Assembly (NCBI GenBank): GCA_015501585.1
Contig: JADNRY010000064.1
Span: 124,001 to 188,000, forward strand
Length of the DNA: 64,000 nt
Direction of reading: 5' to 3'
From: Rhodocollybia butyracea
Lineage: Eukaryota > Basidiomycota > Agaricomycetes > Agaricales > Omphalotaceae
The position numbers were made by a program, and so were the translations under genes. Shown in pieces: positions 11,884 through 22,109 of this stretch; within the stretch, counting starts at the first letter, position 1; each line of letters opens with the position of its first letter. The notes beneath the pieces were generated by a model. It was not told where the DNA came from and did not search any database. It saw nothing but the letters and a program-made list of their open reading frames with translations.

Positions 11884-14118
11884 TCAATTAAAGAGAATTC
11901 CAAGACTGTTGCGGAATTTCTGAAATTTGACAAGTGCAAGATTCTTCGTGAGAAGATCTGCAACATTATCATCAGTAGGAACATAGAAGAGTTCTATTTC
12001 TTTTGATTCAATGCGTTCTCTGATATAATGATATCGTATATCAATATGCTTGGTTCTTCTTTCTTGTACAGGATTAGATCCCAGAAAGATTGATCCTTGA
12101 TTATCACCACATAAGGGCAATACAGCGATAGTAATTCCAATCTCAGAAAAGAGAGACTTGAGCCACATAAGTTGTCTACACGAATCAGATAAAGCCATGT
12201 ATTCAGCTTCAGTCAATGAAAGAGCAACTGTTTTCTGTTTGTGAGAAGTCCAGCAGATTGGACCTGTGGCAAGTTTGATAATCATCCCAGTATGGGATTT
12301 TCGATCATCTGGATCTGACGCCCAGTCAGAATCACAATAGGCTAAGAAGCCATGGTCAGATCTACCATCAAAGACAAGTACGTAAGTAGAAGTCCCAATT
12401 AAGTAGCGCACAATGTAAAGTGCTTTGGCCAGGTGGTCTGGGTTTGGATTCGCCGAATACTGTGAGAGTTTTATAACGGAATAAGCAATGTCGGGTCGGG
12501 TGCCTAGCATCAGATACAATAAAGATCCAATTACGCTTTGGAAGCGTTGTCTAAGTTTGGCATCTACACAACCAGTGTTTGCACGAGGAACCCAGGATGA
12601 AGGTAATGGGGTTGGGGTAGCTTTGGCATTAGTCAGTCCAAAACGTTCTATGACCTTTCGAAGATAAGGTTGTTGGTCAAGTGTTAAGACACGTTTGGAA
12701 TGATCCCGTGTAATCCGCATTCCAAGGAACTCAGTTGGTTCTCCTAGATCACGACATTCCCATAATTTCATAAACTCATTTTTCTTTTTAAGAACAAGAT
12801 CTTTGTCCTTGCCAAGAAAGAGTGCGTCATCAACATAGATGATGGCAGTTACGGTTTTGCCATTTGATTTAAAGACGTATACACCAGCATCTGAAGAGCA
12901 GCGCTTAAATCCCAATTTTCCCATGGAGGTGTTACATTCCTTCCACCAGGATAAGCTAGCTTGTTTCAGTCCGTATAATGCACGATGTAACCGCCATACT
13001 TTTGGTGTGCCTTCTTTAATGAAGTCTTTAGGTTGTTCCATGTAGATCTCTTCATCTAGCTTGCCATAAAGGAAAGCCTGTTTGACGTCAAGAGCCTGGA
13101 TTTCCCAGTCCTCTAATGCGGCTAAAGCTAGGAGAGTTCGTACAGTTTCAAACCGGGCGACCGGTGAGAACAACTCATTATAATCCACACCTTCTACTTG
13201 TGAAAAACCTTTTGCTACGAGTCGGGCTTTATAGCGACCGTCAGATTTTTTAGTAAAAACCCATCGACAACGGATAGGTTTGCGACCTTTTGGTAGATCA
13301 ACTACTTCAAAGACATTTCGTTTCTTCAAACCATCGATCTCATCTTTGCATGCTTGATCCCATTTCTTTCTTTCAGCAGATGGTAAATGACGATATGATG
13401 TTGGAGAAATCCAATTATCAGGATTATTCCTAGCGGCTTCGTGTTTAGCCGGTATCATTTCACTGTCAAGATCTGTGATAAAAGATGATTCTTCTAGAGA
13501 ATCAGAGATTGCTTGCGAAAGAAGGTATTTTTGTAATTCAACTCCCCCTTCCTGAGCTAGTTTAGTCAGAAGTGCTTCCTCTTCTATGTCAGAATCCGGA
13601 GTAGCGCCGGGAGGTGGCGGTGTGACCATACGGTCATCAGGATTCAATGGACGTGGTGGTGGAACCGGTGGTGGAACTTGATCAGGAACTATATTGCGAG
13701 CAGGCACAAGTCCACGTCTAGCGTGTCCAAAGCGCTCAGCACGTTCTTCACGATCAGCTTGTCGGCTCCAAGTGCCAGGCGTGGGTATCATGCCAGGGCG
13801 CAAGGGTGCACGGCGTTCTCTAGTGGGGTTCACACGTTTCCATGCTTCAACGTCTTCAGGACGGTAGCTGAATGGATTAGGATCGGGAGCAGGTGGTGAA
13901 GGGTCTCTTGCTTGAGGTGGAGGGGTGGGTGATCGAGATGGTACCGGAGGATTGGGATTTGGAGCATCATCATCACCAGGCAGATCTGGATCTGGGCCAG
14001 CTGGTGGACTGTGCGGTCCATTATCCGGTTCAGTAAACGGTTGTGGTTGATCTTCCGGGAATTCCGGAACAAATGGAATGTCTGCACCATTACCATTTGA
14101 AGGTTGCGAAGGTTTCAC
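11884..14118 (-). CDS. pol: copia ORF2: reverse transcriptase and RNase H
   Basis: 744 codons counted from a GTG; no ATG opens the frame, so it is probably reached from ORF1. A proline-rich spacer (first about 200 residues) is followed by the copia RT domain: RCRWVFTKK, ARLVAKGFSQ, LDVKQAFLYG, the catalytic YVDD in TAIIYVDDALFLG, and FLGMRI. RNase H follows with CDSDWASD, TEAEYMAL, CGDNQGS and HIDIRYHYIRE. The C-terminus DNVADLLTK is standard for the family. No stop interrupts it. The frame overlaps the end of ORF1 by about 14 codons and lies one base back from it. Confidence 0.92.
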   Translation of the reverse strand: MKPSQPSNGNGADIPFVPEFPEDQPQPFTEPDNGPHSPPAGPDPDLPGDDDAPNPNPPVPSRSPTPPPQARDPSPPAPDPNPFSYRPEDVEAWKRVNPTRERRAPLRPGMIPTPGTWSRQADREERAERFGHARRGLVPARNIVPDQVPPPVPPPRPLNPDDRMVTPPPPGATPDSDIEEEALLTKLAQEGGVELQKYLLSQAISDSLEESSFITDLDSEMIPAKHEAARNNPDNWISPTSYRHLPSAERKKWDQACKDEIDGLKKRNVFEVVDLPKGRKPIRCRWVFTKKSDGRYKARLVAKGFSQVEGVDYNELFSPVARFETVRTLLALAALEDWEIQALDVKQAFLYGKLDEEIYMEQPKDFIKEGTPKVWRLHRALYGLKQASLSWWKECNTSMGKLGFKRCSSDAGVYVFKSNGKTVTAIIYVDDALFLGKDKDLVLKKKNEFMKLWECRDLGEPTEFLGMRITRDHSKRVLTLDQQPYLRKVIERFGLTNAKATPTPLPSSWVPRANTGCVDAKLRQRFQSVIGSLLYLMLGTRPDIAYSVIKLSQYSANPNPDHLAKALYIVRYLIGTSTYVLVFDGRSDHGFLAYCDSDWASDPDDRKSHTGMIIKLATGPICWTSHKQKTVALSLTEAEYMALSDSCRQLMWLKSLFSEIGITIAVLPLCGDNQGSIFLGSNPVQERRTKHIDIRYHYIRERIESKEIELFYVPTDDNVADLLTKNLALVKFQKFRNSLGILFN

Positions 14119-16778
14119 AGGCGTGGGGCAACAGGTATAGCGGGTTTTACTCCAGAATCAGATTCGGATTTGCACCGTGGAAACCATTTCTCATAGAAAG
14201 TTGCTTGTGCAGCATGCACTACGGAATTATCGCTACGCATGAATAGATATCCTTTGCTTCCTTGGTCATATCCAATGAAAGTCATCGCTTCAGAGTGTGG
14301 GGATTGTTTATTTTTTCGCTTGTCAATAGGAATAAAGACATAAGCGCCACAGCCAAAGGTTCTGAAGTACGAGACATCCGGTTTCTTTTTGAGAAAACTT
14401 TCAATTGGTGTCTTCCAGTTCAATCGACGGATCGGTGTGCGGTTATACACATGTACTCCTGTGGAATATGAAAATTGCCACCAGGACTCCGGGCAGCATG
14501 CATGGTGTCGCATGGCTTCGGATTTTTCCATGAGTGTACGGTTGATACGTTCCGCTCTACCATTCTGTTGATGAACATAAGGTTCGGACATTTGAATATC
14601 AATACCCTCAGACTTGAGAAAGGAAGTAAATTCCTTTGAAATAAGTTCTCCCCCTCGATCAATGCGGAAACGCACAAGTTTGCGTCCAGTTTGTTTTTCA
14701 GCCCAAGATTTGAAATCCTTGAAGGCTTGAAACGCTTCTGATTTTTGTCGCAGCATGATCGAAGTAGCATGAGAAGAGCAGTCATCCAGCAGAGTGATCA
14801 CAAATTTAAATTTATGATAAGAGACAGTTGGAATTTCAACCAAATCTGCGTGAATTAAATCCATAGGGTTGGATGCTCGTTTCTCGGACTTAGGATATGC
14901 TTTGGAGGCAGCCTTTCCAAGCGCGCAACCTTTGCATGGAGATTCTTTATCTGGTATCGACAACTTAGGTAGTCCGTTGACATTTCCAGGAGCATTGCGT
15001 AATACGACATCACCGGGATGTGCAAAACGGTTATGCCAGGTGTTAAAATCATTAGGAGATGATATCATGCCTATCTCAGATTTCACTACATCGGCCTTTA
15101 GCCAGTGAATATTATCCCTATCGTTATTGGGATATAAGGTCATGATGGTTGAGTCATCATCTGTCTTACGAATAACTGATTTTTCAACGTTAATAGTTGT
15201 GTAACAACCCTGTCGATTTAATAAACCAACAGATAGAAGTCGGTGTGTGCAATGCGGTTGGTAAAACACTGGGTGTAACTTAGTCGTGAGGATTTTTCCT
15301 TCGCCGTTGTCATGCCTTATGTAGACTGTTCCGGCACCTTCAATAAAGGTTGACGTACGTTCGTCAGCGGTCTGGACAGGTATCGGATGTGTGAATTTTT
15401 TATAAGACACAAAGTCTTGCCGATAAGGGGTAAAATATCCAGATGCACCGGAATCAAGCAGCCATGTGTTAAATATCTGACTAAGGTTCTTATTCACACC
15501 ATGCACATCATTAGAAACCATTTTATTTAATTTACCCTCGCTAGGAGGTACAGAGTTCAAGAAGCGTGGAGAATGTGATACATAAGGTCCATTTGGACCG
15601 TTTGATATTCCAGCCATATTATTGAACATCTGTTGTAATGAGTGCAATTGGTCAGTGAATTTTTCCTTAAGACTATTAAGGGAAGCTTGCCAGAAAATAA
15701 GGCGCTCATCTCCAGAGCCATACATTTCCTCGTCAATGTCCATTTCGAGTTTAGTCTGAGGCCAAAGGTGATCAGAGAGATCGACTTCTACTTCCTCGAT
15801 CTTCATCCTGTCAAGGACGGAGTCGTGGGAGGCTTCACGGAGGAAGCTGTCGTTAATGCGCGAGGCAAGGCAGGTGGCGAAATTAGAGACATTGGAAGTC
15901 TCCACTTCAGCCGATTCATGAGCCTTTTCTTTGCCTTTTCCTCCTTTCTTTCCGCGGCGTGTCTTTTTGTCTTTGTCGGAAGAAGAGGACGAGTCGTTGG
16001 AAGGTTTGCTTGCCGGGTAAGGCGCTCCCTTCTTGGTGTCCTTCTTCTTTTTCTGATCATTCCAAGAAGACTTGGAGTCAGATTGACGTTTGACGCCGGA
16101 GATGCGTGCCGCGAGAGAGGTAGCGTTGGATTGGCGGCGGCGGTACTCGTCCTGAATAATCGGCATGATGTTGGACGGAGTAAGAAGAGTAGCATCTCGA
16201 GAAAGGATTGTCATCGCAAGACTATCCCATTGAGTAGGTAAGGCGGCCAAGAGAATCATAGCTTTTACCGGTTCAGGAAGAATGAGACCAGAGCCATCAA
16301 GGCGGGAGAAGGTGGAGTTTAAAGATGCTAGGGCAAGAGTAGGGTCGTTTCTTCCGTCGATTTGGAAGTTAATGGCCTCTTTGAAGATGCCAAAAGTGCC
16401 GGCAGAGCCGGGTTTGCCGTAGATCTTTTTGATTTCTTCCCAAGTTTCGCTAGATTCAGTTTTTAGGACAGTAGCCCTGATGTCATCAGGAAGTCGGAGG
16501 GCAATTAAGCCCATGGCTTGGTCGTCAAGGCTGTCCCAGTCATCAATCTCTTTCTGCCGTTCGGCAGTGGTGGTCTCAACGTCTTCATTGGCCTTGTAAG
16601 TGCCAGCAGCGACTTCAGAGGCGCTTGCTTTGCGGAATGTTGGTTTGGGGCGAGGGATCTGTCCACATACAACAGACCAACAACGAGAAGCTCTAAGGAG
16701 CGCTGTCATTGAACTGGACCAGGAGGGGTAGTTAGCCCCATTGAGGAGAGGAACACTAGAGAGGTTTGAGAGAGACAT
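14115..16778 (-). CDS. gag-pol: copia ORF1: Gag, protease, integrase
   Basis: 887 aa starting MSLSNLSSVPLLNGANYPSW. Residues 1-290 are a copia-type Gag (NYPSWSSSMTALLRASRCW, an FKEAINFQ...LNSTFSRLDG core) ending in a lysine-rich stretch; I see no CCHC zinc knuckle. The protease has WLLDSGASGYF. The integrase has its His-Cys zinc region (WHNRFAH...CKGCALGK) and catalytic core with D in HADLVEI, D in RIDRGGE and E in NGRAERINR. It ends at TGA (14117-14115), which overlaps the ORF2 frame. Intact throughout, consistent with the near-identical LTRs. Confidence 0.93.
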   Translation of the reverse strand: MSLSNLSSVPLLNGANYPSWSSSMTALLRASRCWSVVCGQIPRPKPTFRKASASEVAAGTYKANEDVETTTAERQKEIDDWDSLDDQAMGLIALRLPDDIRATVLKTESSETWEEIKKIYGKPGSAGTFGIFKEAINFQIDGRNDPTLALASLNSTFSRLDGSGLILPEPVKAMILLAALPTQWDSLAMTILSRDATLLTPSNIMPIIQDEYRRRQSNATSLAARISGVKRQSDSKSSWNDQKKKKDTKKGAPYPASKPSNDSSSSSDKDKKTRRGKKGGKGKEKAHESAEVETSNVSNFATCLASRINDSFLREASHDSVLDRMKIEEVEVDLSDHLWPQTKLEMDIDEEMYGSGDERLIFWQASLNSLKEKFTDQLHSLQQMFNNMAGISNGPNGPYVSHSPRFLNSVPPSEGKLNKMVSNDVHGVNKNLSQIFNTWLLDSGASGYFTPYRQDFVSYKKFTHPIPVQTADERTSTFIEGAGTVYIRHDNGEGKILTTKLHPVFYQPHCTHRLLSVGLLNRQGCYTTINVEKSVIRKTDDDSTIMTLYPNNDRDNIHWLKADVVKSEIGMISSPNDFNTWHNRFAHPGDVVLRNAPGNVNGLPKLSIPDKESPCKGCALGKAASKAYPKSEKRASNPMDLIHADLVEIPTVSYHKFKFVITLLDDCSSHATSIMLRQKSEAFQAFKDFKSWAEKQTGRKLVRFRIDRGGELISKEFTSFLKSEGIDIQMSEPYVHQQNGRAERINRTLMEKSEAMRHHACCPESWWQFSYSTGVHVYNRTPIRRLNWKTPIESFLKKKPDVSYFRTFGCGAYVFIPIDKRKNKQSPHSEAMTFIGYDQGSKGYLFMRSDNSVVHAAQATFYEKWFPRCKSESDSGVKPAIPVAPRL

Positions 16779-17509
16779 GTTTTGATAAGGTTCTAGAAAA
16801 AGTAGAGCAACAGTCAGTGACGTGCTTCCACAAGTTATGAACTCAGATCACAACAACAGAGTCAGAAACCCGTGACAAGTGTTTTCAGTGTTGATCGCAT
16901 ATAATTATCCATCCATTTTCCATCCACTGATCCGATCATTCCAATTCGGACTCAGTCACTTAAGTTGATCGGAACACAAATAGGGTAACTGAATGCCAAG
17001 AATATGCGTTCAGTCAACGTTCAGATGTGCTTTGCAGCACAATCGAACAGTATCCCTTCAGCATGTGAAGAACTTAAGGCAAGCAGCAGGTAGGTAATGT
17101 GTATGTACAATTATTCTACGAAGGCCAAGAACCCAATGATCGTTCGCAGTTTGCCAGCGGATGCACATGAACGCTTTTATGGCTATTATAGCGGTGACCC
17201 CAAGTCTACCTGGCAGGGAATAAAACCCTAAAGGGAATGCCATCACAGCAAAGCCCTTAAACAGTTCGTTCGATCATTGGGTGCCTATGTAAATACATGT
17301 GTGTGTCAGTGTGCAAAGTCATGTATATTTTTGAACAATGCAGGAATGGAGAGAAATGCGATCCATGAATGTTACCATGTACCATGACCAGCTATGCACA
17401 ACACGCGAACTTCGTACACTCCAGGAATGAGCGTTGGACGTTCATTGAACACTGTCTAACCAAGTGCAGTAAGCACAATGGAGGGCACAACATGTGTTGA
17501 AGCGATCCG
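16779..17509 (-). other. Untranslated leader of the copia element
   Basis: About 730 bases between the primer-binding site and the Gag ATG, without a long frame. It should contain packaging signals, which cannot be identified by eye. Confidence 0.6.
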
Positions 17510-17521
17510 GGGCCCATAACC
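17510..17521 (-). promoter_or_regulatory. Primer-binding site, half initiator-tRNA-Met type
   Basis: On the minus strand GGTTATGGGCCC starts immediately after the 5' LTR. It is complementary to GGGCCCAUAACC, which spans the anticodon (CAU) arm of eukaryotic initiator tRNA-Met. Drosophila copia is known to prime from such an internal half-tRNA site rather than from the tRNA 3' end. Confidence 0.82.
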
Positions 17522-18036
17522 TGTAGAAACAGCGGTCAGTCAACACAAGGTCGACAGCATACTCACCTTAGAGTGTAAGGGTGTTTACAGGAGTTAAGAG
17601 TGCTTGTTGAGAGCAGAACAAGTGTCCAGACGAATAGTAGGATTCTTGGTTATTGTTACAGGAAAATATCTACAGTATTTATACTACAGAATATAATAAA
17701 CCCTATAACAATGTATGAGTCTACTTGAGTCGTACTGCTAAACATAGTGCATATACATGTGCATAATGTACCCTAGAAGATGGAGTCCGTATGGTAATTC
17801 TATAGGTATTGTTCATAGGTACTGCAAGGCAGCGTACAAGCTATGTATCATAAGACTAATAGCGAATGGCATAATTGACTACATCTATACGAACCTGCGT
17901 AGAGGCTGCATCTAGTGTTTGAGGGTGAGTTTCAACATAGCATATATCGACAGTTCATCGATCGTATAGCAAGTGCGTCTAGTCGACTCACATCACTGAT
18001 TAGATACGACTCATAAGCGGTAATCTAGTTTCAACA
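17522..18036 (-). repeat. 5' LTR of the copia element
   Basis: 515 bp, same ends and length as the copy at 11274-11788. On the minus strand it begins TGTTGAAAC and ends TTCTACA. It should hold the element promoter, but I could not fix a TATA box with confidence. Confidence 0.93.
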
Positions 18037-18041
18037 GACCT
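18037..18041. repeat. Target-site duplication, right copy (GACCT)
   Basis: Exact partner of 11269-11273, directly after the TG...CA LTR. Confidence 0.93.
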
Positions 18042-18700
18042 CAACCCCCAAAATTCACATTCCTCCACTGACCCCCACTTACCATCATCCCTCCTGCAGA
18101 TTTCTCAAGAACTACAACTCTGTAGTGCTGCTGCAAGGCAAGCGATGATGAAATTCCTCTGGCAATCTTCTTTGCTCCGCTCCGCGCTCTCTCGTTTCCG
18201 TCCACATATTTGCGGCCAGGTACCCAGAAAAACTCTACCTTCAAATCCTGGAATACAACGTCGCGTAACTGAGTGAGTGTAGAATGAGGTCGAGGAATTG
18301 GATGCCTCGTCAGTTGCCGTTATTGCCGAGGTGCGAAATTGACAGCGGACCGGCTGTTCCTTAGACGCCAAAACCTCAACCAGCTCGTCCTCGTGCCCGA
18401 GTCTGGCCCTTCTTATCGCTGTAACGTGTCCTTTGTAACCAGAGCCCTCTTTCTCATCATCACACATCCTGATTAATGATTATCGATTATCAGCAGGATC
18501 CCAATTTGCTTTGTACCAGATTGCCTTCTGTTTCTCGATAGTTTTTGCCTTCAAACCGTAGGATCCTATGAGGTCGTGAAGAGGAGAGAAGCGTCGGGAT
18601 TTCCGGGAGTCGTAGGCTGCGCTTGCAACTCGGTTAGAGAGTGGGTGAGTTCATAAAGCGTGGTAAGTCTTGTTGGCGCTCCCTTTCGATTTACGCACAT
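18042..18700 (-). mobile_element. Tad-like LINE relic, second copy
   Basis: On the minus strand KVEFFWVPGRKYVDGNERA (about 18180-18244) is a clear RNase H signature (VPGHxGxxGNExA) of a non-LTR retrotransposon, followed by AKKIARG. The nucleotide order matches 2360-3850 with many indels: GAGTGAGTGT, TTGCCGTTATTGCCGAGG and TTTCTCGATAG occur in both. The copia element inserted at its downstream edge. Inactive. Confidence 0.62.
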
Positions 18701-18729
18701 GCACTAACCATTTGTATCCTCTCTTGAAC

Positions 18730-19440
18730 ATTACAGCATGCTGCTCCTTGAGCTCATCGGTGTCCGTGTGCAATCCACCCTTGACGCGCTCTTCGTCGGT
18801 GATGCTAGGCCTAAGGCATATCACCAGATACCTCAACCAACCAACTCGGAGCCTCGATTCAACCAACGGTCAAGGCCTTAGATCTTTGGATATATCGAGA
18901 CAGATGAGAGGCCGGAGAAACCCACGAAGCTTTCTGATCCCTTGGTGGGTTTATTCACGCATTAGATGTGTTCCTTGGTGTATTCGAGACTGTACGGTTG
19001 TCTACTGCTACTTCTGAAGACGAGTGTCCTGGCGGCTACCTCTTCCTCCTTCCTTTCGATTCTCGCATGCAACTCTCCATGCCTCGCCACCACCGTAACT
19101 TCCCAACTCACCTCCAAAACCAAAACAGAAAATGTTCCCTCCGTGCACTCGTCTTCGACGCCCTTGCACGGTGCACTCGCTCATCTTCAGCCTACAGTTG
19201 CCCCCTCTCGAAAAGTTCCGAGACGCTCATATCGTTATCATAGTGCGCTACATCATTGCTCCCGCTACCTGTGCGAGGCGTACGAGAGTCCCTGCGCAGG
19301 AGGATCACGAGTCTCGTATGGAGGCTGAGATGTCCTCAGGCCCGCACGGAAGCGGAAGCAGAGCCTCGAACCTAACGTCGAACCTGACGCTCCGCTAAAA
19401 GGCAGCGGCGGGACAGAGCTTGCCCAATTCTCGAACGCTG
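18730..19440 (+). pseudogene. Degenerate duplicated segment, copy B
   Basis: Parallel to 4160-5070: shared words include CAACTCGGAGCCTC, GCTTTCTGATCCCTTGG, CGAGACGCTCATATCGTTATC and GCAGGAGGATCA. Frames are broken in different places in the two copies, so this is a dead gene or gene fragment of unknown ancestry. Confidence 0.4.
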
Positions 19441-19819
19441 TTTAAGATGGGACAAAGATGCTGTTGTTGGCTCTTTGTAGGTATTGTAGTCCTGGGGTTA
19501 TATTTGGTTATCTGTATTTACGGTTATCGAGATTTACGGTTACCTAGATGTCTATGCACTAGCGAAGCCAGCGATCGCAGCCCATAATATGGCAACATGC
19601 GGATGGCTTACCGGGTACTACCTAGGAGGGGCCAACTGAAAATCGTTTATCGCGTTCTGAATTACGCGATACACTGTCGGGGATTTAAACCCTTCTGAGA
19701 TCCTGAGTCCCTACTGACTCTCCCAGACTCCCTCGATGCATGCTCTCTTGACTCACGATCAGCTCCCAAGCCGAACGTCGAAGTATGTCAAAGAATGCCT
19801 CTTTTACCTACAAGTGCGT

Positions 19820-20009
19820 GTTATAAACTGTGTTGTACCATTTGGGGGTTGAGGAATTTGATTGTGGTATTGAATAGAAAATACACGCAGATGCTGAAAT
19901 ATGATGCAACACCATAAATCAGATACGACGATACCCTCTTGGTGAGTTATTTATGTATTTCGAGCAAGTACATACTACTTATGTCTTATCGGGCTGGCCC
20001 TGCAACGAC
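19820..20009 (+). promoter_or_regulatory. Duplicated promoter region, copy 3
   Basis: It shares the AAACTGTGTTGTACCATTT...GATTGTGGTATT block with 5435-5500 and 20935-20985. The leader block GGCTGGCCCTGCAACGAC is at 19992-20009. No clear TATAAAA is present, unlike copies 1, 2 and 5. Confidence 0.4.
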
Positions 20010-20038
20010 ACTACTATCCCGAGTCCATCGCCAGCTTA

Positions 20039-20905
20039 ATGCGCTTCCTATCTATCGCTCTATCGCTCTTTGCGCTCTTCACTGTGCTGCCTACCATATA
20101 TGCAGCCCCTTGCCAGTACACAGATTGTTCACCGCAGTGCAGTGCTACTTTCACCATTGATGACAAAGTTGCGGTTACAGGCGCTCAACTTACGCCTCCT
20201 ACTGATAAACAATGCACCGTATATCGACTAGGTCAACTCGATTCTGCATTTTTGGATCGGGACTTTGCTAACAGACTACTTCGATGGCTTTTAGCTTCAT
20301 GGGACGGCAAAGAGAACCCTGGTTACGTTATAAAGATATTCAAGCAGAAGCCTTTGACCAAAAATGAGATAGCTGGTCTCAAGCTCGTGGGCCAATTTGT
20401 GGCAGTGGATAAGAAGGAGCGAGCTATTGTGATGGTTGAGGCACAAGGTGAAACACTGGGTAAATTATTGAAAGGACAACCAACAAGTGGTGTGGAGTCA
20501 CTATTGAATCAATGGATACCTAAGATTGCAGCAGAGGCTGCTCGTGTTGCCAACGCCTATGGGATATATCATGGGTGCGTCAAATCCCCACTCTTTTGTG
20601 GATTTCCTTACTGTATTTTGTTGTCCTAGTGATCTGCATGATGGCAATGTGAATACTTGTTAGAGTTCGCGAATCTCACAGCTAATTTTGGTCAAGATTG
20701 TCATAGAGACAGAAACAGGTAGAGTCACCCTGATTGACTGGGCATACTATTTCATACGTGGCCAGCCGGTACGTGCACATTATCAATCAACTTTTCAACT
20801 CTTCGAGTTTAATGCCTTTGGGCTCTACAGGGATTCGAGGATGATGTCACAGTTATTCAGAAGTCATTAAAACTTGACTTGGAGATTCTCTGGCTAGGGA
20901 TATGA
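20039..20905 (+). CDS. Small secreted kinase-fold (APH-like) protein, copy 3
   Basis: Five exons: 20039-20231, 20295-20574, 20630-20648, 20697-20768, 20831-20905, giving 212 aa. Signal peptide MRFLSIALSLFALFTVLP, three cysteines early in the mature part, GYVIKIFKQKPL (lysine), VMVEAQGETLGKLL (hinge), IYHGDLHDGN (catalytic loop, closest of all copies to the APH motif HGDLHxGN), and GRVTLIDWAYY. Intron 1 is 63 nt, a multiple of three, so an unspliced transcript would also stay open; the conserved branch site GCTAAC and the other copies support splicing. The C-lobe is very short. Neighbours copy 4 head to tail about 350 bp away. Confidence 0.74.
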
Positions 20906-21252
20906 GAGATGTGCCCCTTTTACCCGAGCGCGCGCTATAAACTGCGTCGCACCATTTTGGGACTGCGGGATTTGATTGTGGTATTTCAGATCCAACGTTC
21001 CTGGAAGCTGAAAAAATTTCTACTGAGAAGAGAAAATACACGCAGAGATATATGGTGATATACGATGTGACACCAAAATATCGTAAATCAGATACGACGA
21101 TACCTCTCGGTGAGTTATTTATGTATTTCAAGCAAATATATACTACTTATGTTTATACATACTTATCGGGCTGGTCCTGCAACGACTTTACTATCCTAAG
21201 TCCATTGCCATCTTATTGCTGTGCGATTTCTTCTATTTCTGTTCATTGCAGT

Positions 21253-22109
21253 ATGCACTTCCCATCGTTCGCTCTATCGCTCTATGCACTCTCGACTGTG
21301 CTGCCTACCATATATGCAGCCCCTTTCCAGCATACATATTTCTCACTGCAGCGCCGTGCTGCCACTACCCTCACCATTGACGGCAACATTGCAGTCATTG
21401 GTGCTCAACTTACGCCTCCCGAAAATGAATACTGCCCTGTATATGAACTAGGTCACCTCGATTCTGCATTTTTCATTGAGACTTTGCTAACAGATTACTT
21501 CAATCGCTCACTTTTAGATTCATGGAACGGCAAAGAGAACCCTGGCTACGTCATAAAGATATTCAAAAGGAAGCGTTTGAATCAAAAAGAGATAGAGGGT
21601 CTCAAGCTCGTGCATCAATTCATTGCAATGGATGAGAAGGAGAAAGCTGTTGTGATGCTTGAGGCGCCAGGTAAAACACTGGCGAAATTATTGGAAGGAC
21701 ACCCAAATGAGAAGGCAGTATGGAAACAATGGATACCTAAGATCGCGGAAGAGGCTGCTCGTATTGCCAAAACCTATGGGGTATATCATACGTGAGCATC
21801 CCAATCCCCACTCCTTCAATTTGTAGATTTCCTCATATTCTGTTGTTCTAGTGACCTGAACGCTGGAAATGTGAGTACTTACTTGTAAAGTGCGACCAAC
21901 TCAAAGCTAAACTTTGATCAAGATTGTCATCGATACAAAAACAGACAAAGTCACTCTGATCGACTGGGAGTACTATCTCAAATCTGACGACCCGGTACGC
22001 ACCAATCAAAATTTCAACTGCTCAACTCTAATGCTTTTACGCCCTACAGAAGCTCACTGATGCCGCAGTTATTCAGAATTACTTGGAAGAATTCTGGCTA
22101 GAAGATTGA
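21253..22109 (+). CDS. Small secreted kinase-fold (APH-like) protein, copy 4
   Basis: Five exons: 21253-21451, 21518-21791, 21852-21870, 21923-21994, 22050-22109, giving 207 aa. Signal peptide MHFPSFALSLYALSTVLP. The two N-terminal cysteines of the other copies are replaced by phenylalanine here (PFQHTYF). Kinase motifs GYVIKIFKRK, VMLEAPGKTL, HTDLNAGN and VTLIDWEYY are intact. An extra A upstream of the fourth exon fixes the acceptor at ATCAAG, because any earlier acceptor would break the frame; this helped set exon 4 in the whole family. It shares its upstream 130 bp and leader block with copy 3. Confidence 0.72.

Larger units (their letters stand above)
11274..18036 (-). mobile_element. 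Complete Ty1/copia LTR retrotransposon
   Basis: A 6763-bp element flanked by GACCT direct repeats (11269-11273 and 18037-18041). It has 515-bp LTRs, a primer-binding site abutting the 5' LTR, a long untranslated leader, a gag-protease-integrase ORF, an overlapping RT-RNase H ORF and a polypurine tract abutting the 3' LTR. The order integrase before RT defines copia type. Transcription runs on the minus strand. It has landed inside an older duplicated LINE-relic segment: joining the flanks restores similarity to the DNA around 2350. Confidence 0.93.

Noticed and set aside
15642..16241. 199-codon plus-strand frame inside the copia element
   Set aside because: Antisense of the Gag region; no domain of its own.
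20682..20696. Earlier acceptor for exon 4 of the kinase-like family (after CACAG or AAAG)
   Set aside because: In copy 4 it would break the frame, and GN directly followed by IVID/IVIE matches the usual spacing of the catalytic loop in this superfamily.
953..22109. Reading intron 1 of the secreted kinase-like genes as coding (GQLDSAF...)
   Set aside because: It works in copies 3 and 4, where the length is a multiple of three, but shifts frame in copies 1 and 2; CTAAC branch sites and TTTTAG acceptors are present in all.
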